NCBI GenBank assembly: GCA_900552145.1
Contig: URYW01000065.1
Coordinates: 1-9,685, forward strand
Reading direction: 5' to 3'
Source: an uncultured Collinsella sp.
GTDB lineage: Bacteria; Actinomycetota; Coriobacteriia; Coriobacteriales; Coriobacteriaceae
DNA: 9,685 nucleotides
Made by a program: the position numbers and the translations under genes. The first letter of the stretch is position 1. Every line of letters starts with the position of its first letter. The notes under the pieces are model-generated. The model saw only the letters and a program-made list of their open reading frames with translations, had not been told where the DNA came from and searched no databases. This document shows positions 6,610 through 9,685 of the stretch, one piece after another.

Positions 6610-7923
6610 CTAGTTGCGCCTAAGGTGGACGACGGTCTCGCAGTGGAAGGTTTGTGGGAACAGGTCGACTGGCGTGATCTTTACGGGAGAGAAAGTGCCT
6701 TCCTCGACAAAGCGCTTAAGATCGCGCGCCAGGGTGGCCGGGTCGCAGCTCACATAGGCGACATCGCGAGCGCTCGTGCTGGCGATGAGGTCGATGGCCT
6801 CAGGCGCTAGGCCTGCACGCGGCGGGTCGACTACTAGGACATCGGCGTCCTGGTCGGGGAACTCGCGCACCGCGTCTCCGCCAATGACGTCGACGTTATC
6901 AAGCTTGTTGATCTCCAGGTTACGGCGTAGATCGCGCACGGCGGGGCCGTAGGCCGCGACGGCGGCGACAAAGTCGCAGCGGCGGGCGAGCGGCAGGGTA
7001 AAGGTGCCGGCACCGCAGTACAGGTCCACGGCAAGTTCGTCTTCCTGCGGGTCGAGCGCTTCCATGACAAGCTCGATCAAAATTTCGGCACCCTTGGTGT
7101 TGACCTGGAAAAAAGACGGGGCAGACAAGCGCATCTGACCCTCAGCGATATTTTCGGTCCATGAGCCCTCTCCTGCGAGCATTTCGACCTTGGAGACACG
7201 GCGGGCCTTCTTTTCGCCCTTGCTCATCACGCGCACGATGCTCGTGGGATGAGCGGCGTCCGCCAGCACGCGGGAGACCTGCGAGCGCGGAAAAGAGCCT
7301 GTGGGCGTCCAAAGCGCGATCTCGAGTGCCTTGGTGCGACGCGAGGCACGAATGCCCACGCGCTCCAGACCCAGGTTGTGGCTGCCGCTCAGATAGTTGA
7401 GCGCGCCGACGACCGATTTGAGCGCCTTGGGGAAGCGTTTGTCGAACAACGGGCACGAATCGACGGTCACGATCTTGCGGGGATCGACGCCGTGCATGCC
7501 AAGACGCACGCGACCGTTGACGACGGTTGGTTCGAGCTCGATTTTATTGCGGTAGCCCCAGTCGTCCTTGGTGTGGCGGATAGGCTGGACAAGTTCGTTG
7601 ACCTGGTCGGGGGTGAACTTGCCAATGCGCTCGAGCGTGGAGCGCAGGTTTTGCTCTTTGGCGGCAAGCTGAGCGGTGCGCGAGAGGTTGCCCCACGAAC
7701 AACCGCCGCAGATGCCCACGAAGGGGCAGGGAGGCTGAATGCGATCGGGACTCGGCTCCAGAATCTCGGTGGTGCGGGCGCGCATGAACGACTTGCCGTC
7801 CTGCACGACCTCGGCCTCGACGGTGTCGCCTGCCACGGCGCCCTGCACAAAGACGGCCTTGCCGTTGTCGGCATGTGCCAGCCCGTCGGCGCCGTAGGTC
7901 ATCGATTCTATAGTGAGCTTCAT
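6610..7923 (-). CDS. rlmD: 23S rRNA (uracil-C5)-methyltransferase, RlmD/TrmA (RumA) family
   Basis: This 437-residue class of enzyme transfers a methyl group from SAM to C5 of uridine in rRNA (U1939 in E. coli numbering). An N-terminal TRAM RNA-binding domain (about 1-55) comes first. Four cysteines for a 4Fe-4S cluster follow: Cys66, Cys72 and Cys75 in CPFVGICGGC, and Cys157. The SAM-binding motif is DLYCGAGTFTLPLA (300-313), followed by VVDPPRAGL (364-372), the catalytic Cys393 in VSCDPATLARD and the general-base Glu429 in HCETVV. One oddity is that residue 323, in VAAVAAYGPAV, is Ala where the family usually has Glu. The start at 7923 is chosen because TRAM homology begins there, with only a weak AGGCAGAG upstream; ATGs at 7938 and 7959 are alternatives. 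It could be an RlmCD-type or a tRNA U54 enzyme rather than strict RlmD. It follows ppk on the same strand but after a strong terminator. Confidence 0.92.
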   Translation of the reverse strand: MKLTIESMTYGADGLAHADNGKAVFVQGAVAGDTVEAEVVQDGKSFMRARTTEILEPSPDRIQPPCPFVGICGGCSWGNLSRTAQLAAKEQNLRSTLERIGKFTPDQVNELVQPIRHTKDDWGYRNKIELEPTVVNGRVRLGMHGVDPRKIVTVDSCPLFDKRFPKALKSVVGALNYLSGSHNLGLERVGIRASRRTKALEIALWTPTGSFPRSQVSRVLADAAHPTSIVRVMSKGEKKARRVSKVEMLAGEGSWTENIAEGQMRLSAPSFFQVNTKGAEILIELVMEALDPQEDELAVDLYCGAGTFTLPLARRCDFVAAVAAYGPAVRDLRRNLEINKLDNVDVIGGDAVREFPDQDADVLVVDPPRAGLAPEAIDLIASTSARDVAYVSCDPATLARDLKRFVEEGTFSPVKITPVDLFPQTFHCETVVHLRRN

Positions 7924-7969
7924 ATCTCTGCCTGTCATTCGCGTTGTTATTCGCACCATGGTAGCAGGG

Positions 7970-8011
7970 AAAAGCGCCCCGCATCTGAGGCTTTCCTCAA
8001 ATGCGGGGCGC
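7970..8011 (-). terminator. Rho-independent terminator after ppk
   Basis: A 17-bp stem (7974-7990 with 7995-8011) has a 4-nt loop and a single wobble pair. Read on the minus strand it is followed by TTTT (7970-7973). It is very stable and GC-rich and lies 65 bp past the ppk stop, with the tandem repeat between. It should separate ppk transcription from the methyltransferase gene, whose own promoter would have to fit into the short gap 7924-7969; none is clear. Confidence 0.85.
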
Positions 8012-8072
8012 TTCTACAAACTGCTTCTACAAACTGCTTCTACAAACTGCTTCTACAAACTGCTTCTACAAA
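8010..8072. repeat. 13-bp tandem repeat, about 4.8 copies
   Basis: Four identical full units CTGCTTCTACAAA (8021-8033, 8034-8046, 8047-8059, 8060-8072) are preceded by an 11-nt partial unit (8010-8020) that shares two bases with the terminator arm. The array begins 3 bp from the ppk stop codon and runs into the terminator, so it lies in the ppk 3' untranslated region. Perfect identity of the units suggests recent slippage and a copy number that may vary between strains. Confidence 0.95.
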
Positions 8073-8075
8073 CGA

Positions 8076-9685
8076 CTATTTCGTCTTGCCGGTAATGAGC
8101 GTCTTAAGACCCAGGCCGATCAGGCCCAGGCCCATGCGCACGCGGCCGGGGCGATGGCGCTCGATGGCCTTGGTCTTGCCGGCGGGCTTATCGCGACGGG
8201 CACTCGTCTCGGGTGCGGGCTTGGTGACCTGCGGCTCGGGCCGAGGTGCAGGTGCAGGCTCGGGCTCAATGACGGTCGCCTGGACCTTCTGAACCTCGGG
8301 TGTGGTCGGCTGCGGCTCAGGAGCAGGGGCGGGCTTTGCCTCGGCGGCGGGCTCCGGAGTCGCGGTAGCGGGCTCGGGCGCTTTCTCCATGGCGGGCTCT
8401 GCGGCAGCCTCGGGCTCATTCACCGGGGGAGCGGCAACCGCTTCCGGTTTGGCGGCTGCCCCGTGTTCAACCTCGGCCTGAATGGCCTCCTCGGCCACAC
8501 GTTCCTTCTCCTGCGCACGCTGCTGCGCGGCGGCCTCGGCGTTGCGATAGGCACGCTCCAGTAGAGCTTCCTGCGAGTTGAAGGGTTTCTCACCCTCTGC
8601 ACGCTCCACGGGGACCCAGGTGCCGTCGCTCGTGAGGCTGCGGGCCTTCACGTTGTCCCGCAGCTGCATGCCCATGTACTCGTGCACTAGGGCGCGGCAG
8701 GTGGGGTCGAGCACGGGGAAGGCGATCTCCACGCGGTGCTCGGTGTTGCGCGTCATCATGTCTGCCGAGCTCAGGTAAATCATGTCCGAGTCCACGCCAA
8801 ACGCATAGACGCGCGCGTGCTCCAAAAAGCGTCCGACGATGGAGCGGACATGCACGTTCTCGGTCTTGCCCGGAACACCGGGCTTGAGGCACGAGATGCC
8901 GCGGATGATCATGTCTACGCGCACGCCGGCACACGATGCCTCGGCGATCTTGTCGATAACCTCGCGGTCGGTCAGCGAGTTGAGCTTAAAGAACACGCGG
9001 GCGGGCTCGCCGGCAAGGGCGCGCTGGATCTCGCGGTCAAGCCCGCGCATGATGAGCGGTTTCAGTCCGACGGGCGCCACACCCAGGAAGCGGTAGTCGC
9101 CGCGCAGGTTGCCCAGCGATAGATTGCGGAAGAACAGGTTGGCGTCTTCACCGATGCCGGGATGGGCTGTCATGAGCATAAAGTCGCTGTAGAGTTTGGC
9201 CGTCTTCTCGTTAAAGTTGCCGGTGCCCAAAAGCGTGAGGCGGGTGAGCGCCATGCCCTCGCGATAGGTGAGCTGGCAGATCTTTGAGTGGCATTTAAAG
9301 CCCTCGGAACCATAGATGACGGTGCAGCCCGCCTCTTCCAGACGCTCGGCCCACTCGATGTTGTTCTGCTCGTCGAAGCGGGCGCGGAGCTCCATGAGCA
9401 CCGTGACCTCTTTGCTGTTCTCGGCGGCATCGATTAGCGACTCGCACAGGCGGCTCTGCTTAGCCACGCGGTAGAGCGTGATGCGCAACGAGATGCACTC
9501 GGGGTCGTAGGCGGCCTCGTGCACCAGATCCAGGAAGGGGTTCATGGCCTCATAGGGATAAAAGAGCAGCTTGTCGTGCTGAAGTACCTGCTCGCGGATG
9601 GAGCGGGTCATATCGATGGTGGGGTTGGGCTGCGGCTTAAACGGCGTAAAGAGCAGCTCGTTGCGCAGGTGCTCGGGAATCTTGC
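8076..9685 (-). CDS. ppk: Polyphosphate kinase (PPK1), C-terminal part with long disordered extension
   Basis: The frame is open to the right edge, so the N-terminal part (roughly 300 residues) is missing and 536 codons including the stop are seen. PPK1 polymerises the gamma-phosphate of ATP into inorganic polyphosphate, reversibly. The phospholipase-D-like catalytic core is clear: the autophosphorylated histidine is in KCHSKICQLTYREG (His codon 9288-9290) and the second active-site histidine in RFLEHARVYAF (8817-8819). Other family motifs are FYPYEAMNPFLDLV, SLRITLYRVA, ELRARFDEQNNI, LGTGNFNE and SSADMMTRNTEHRVE. The core ends around NSQEALLERA (near 8555). After it come about 155 further residues: a charged Ala/Gln/Glu helix, an Ala/Pro/Glu-rich stretch and a basic tail with a short Gly/Leu segment. 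Such a tail is not part of typical PPK1. The ATG at 9611 is internal, not the start. Confidence 0.95.
   Translation of the reverse strand, partial: KIPEHLRNELLFTPFKPQPNPTIDMTRSIREQVLQHDKLLFYPYEAMNPFLDLVHEAAYDPECISLRITLYRVAKQSRLCESLIDAAENSKEVTVLMELRARFDEQNNIEWAERLEEAGCTVIYGSEGFKCHSKICQLTYREGMALTRLTLLGTGNFNEKTAKLYSDFMLMTAHPGIGEDANLFFRNLSLGNLRGDYRFLGVAPVGLKPLIMRGLDREIQRALAGEPARVFFKLNSLTDREVIDKIAEASCAGVRVDMIIRGISCLKPGVPGKTENVHVRSIVGRFLEHARVYAFGVDSDMIYLSSADMMTRNTEHRVEIAFPVLDPTCRALVHEYMGMQLRDNVKARSLTSDGTWVPVERAEGEKPFNSQEALLERAYRNAEAAAQQRAQEKERVAEEAIQAEVEHGAAAKPEAVAAPPVNEPEAAAEPAMEKAPEPATATPEPAAEAKPAPAPEPQPTTPEVQKVQATVIEPEPAPAPRPEPQVTKPAPETSARRDKPAGKTKAIERHRPGRVRMGLGLIGLGLKTLITGKTK

Overview
The window looks like chromosomal DNA of a high-GC Gram-positive gut bacterium, most likely a Coriobacteriia member close to Collinsella. 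This rests on overall composition, clear AGGAG-type ribosome binding sites and the gene set; no 16S or other marker gene is present, so the assignment is an inference. There are seven convincing protein genes. The two outermost are cut by the window edges. No tRNA, rRNA, CRISPR array, transposase or phage gene was seen.

Left block (1-1857, minus strand): a DJ-1/PfpI-family protein and a Maf-type nucleotide pyrophosphatase overlap by 4 bp (ATGA) and read as one transcript from a promoter near 1830-1857. A strong terminator follows Maf at 633-663. Beyond it lies the N-terminal half of a P1 (DmpA-type) peptidase that runs off the left edge.

The 582-bp intergenic region 1793-2374 separates this block from the plus-strand genes. 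It holds the DJ-1 promoter, two tandem long-palindrome elements with identical 10-bp arms and 25-nt spacers (1928-1972 and 2009-2053), and then a possible promoter and a perfect 13-bp terminator hairpin. That hairpin lies upstream of the first plus-strand gene with nothing before it to terminate, so it may be an attenuated leader or a small RNA.

Central block (2375-6388, plus strand): a DMT/EamA-type membrane transporter, a GH1 6-phospho-beta-glucosidase and a beta-glucoside-type PTS EIIBC permease. The last two form an evident uptake-and-cleavage pair: EIIBC imports and phosphorylates a beta-glucoside, and the GH1 enzyme splits the phosphorylated sugar. The permease has no EIIA domain, so that function must come from elsewhere. 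By eye, codon use in this block is more strongly C/G-ending than in the flanking genes, consistent with a separately acquired accessory cassette.

Right block (6610-9685, minus strand): polyphosphate kinase (ppk, its N-terminal part outside the window) is followed by a 13-bp tandem repeat and a strong terminator, then by an RlmD-type 23S rRNA uracil methyltransferase. The kinase carries an unusual C-terminal extension of about 155 residues rich in Ala/Pro/Glu and ending in a basic, Gly/Leu-rich tail. The methyltransferase has alanine where its family usually has the SAM-binding glutamate.

No clearly new multi-gene system was found. The best leads are the paired palindromes, the leader before the transporter, the kinase tail, the tandem repeat and the methyltransferase substitution.
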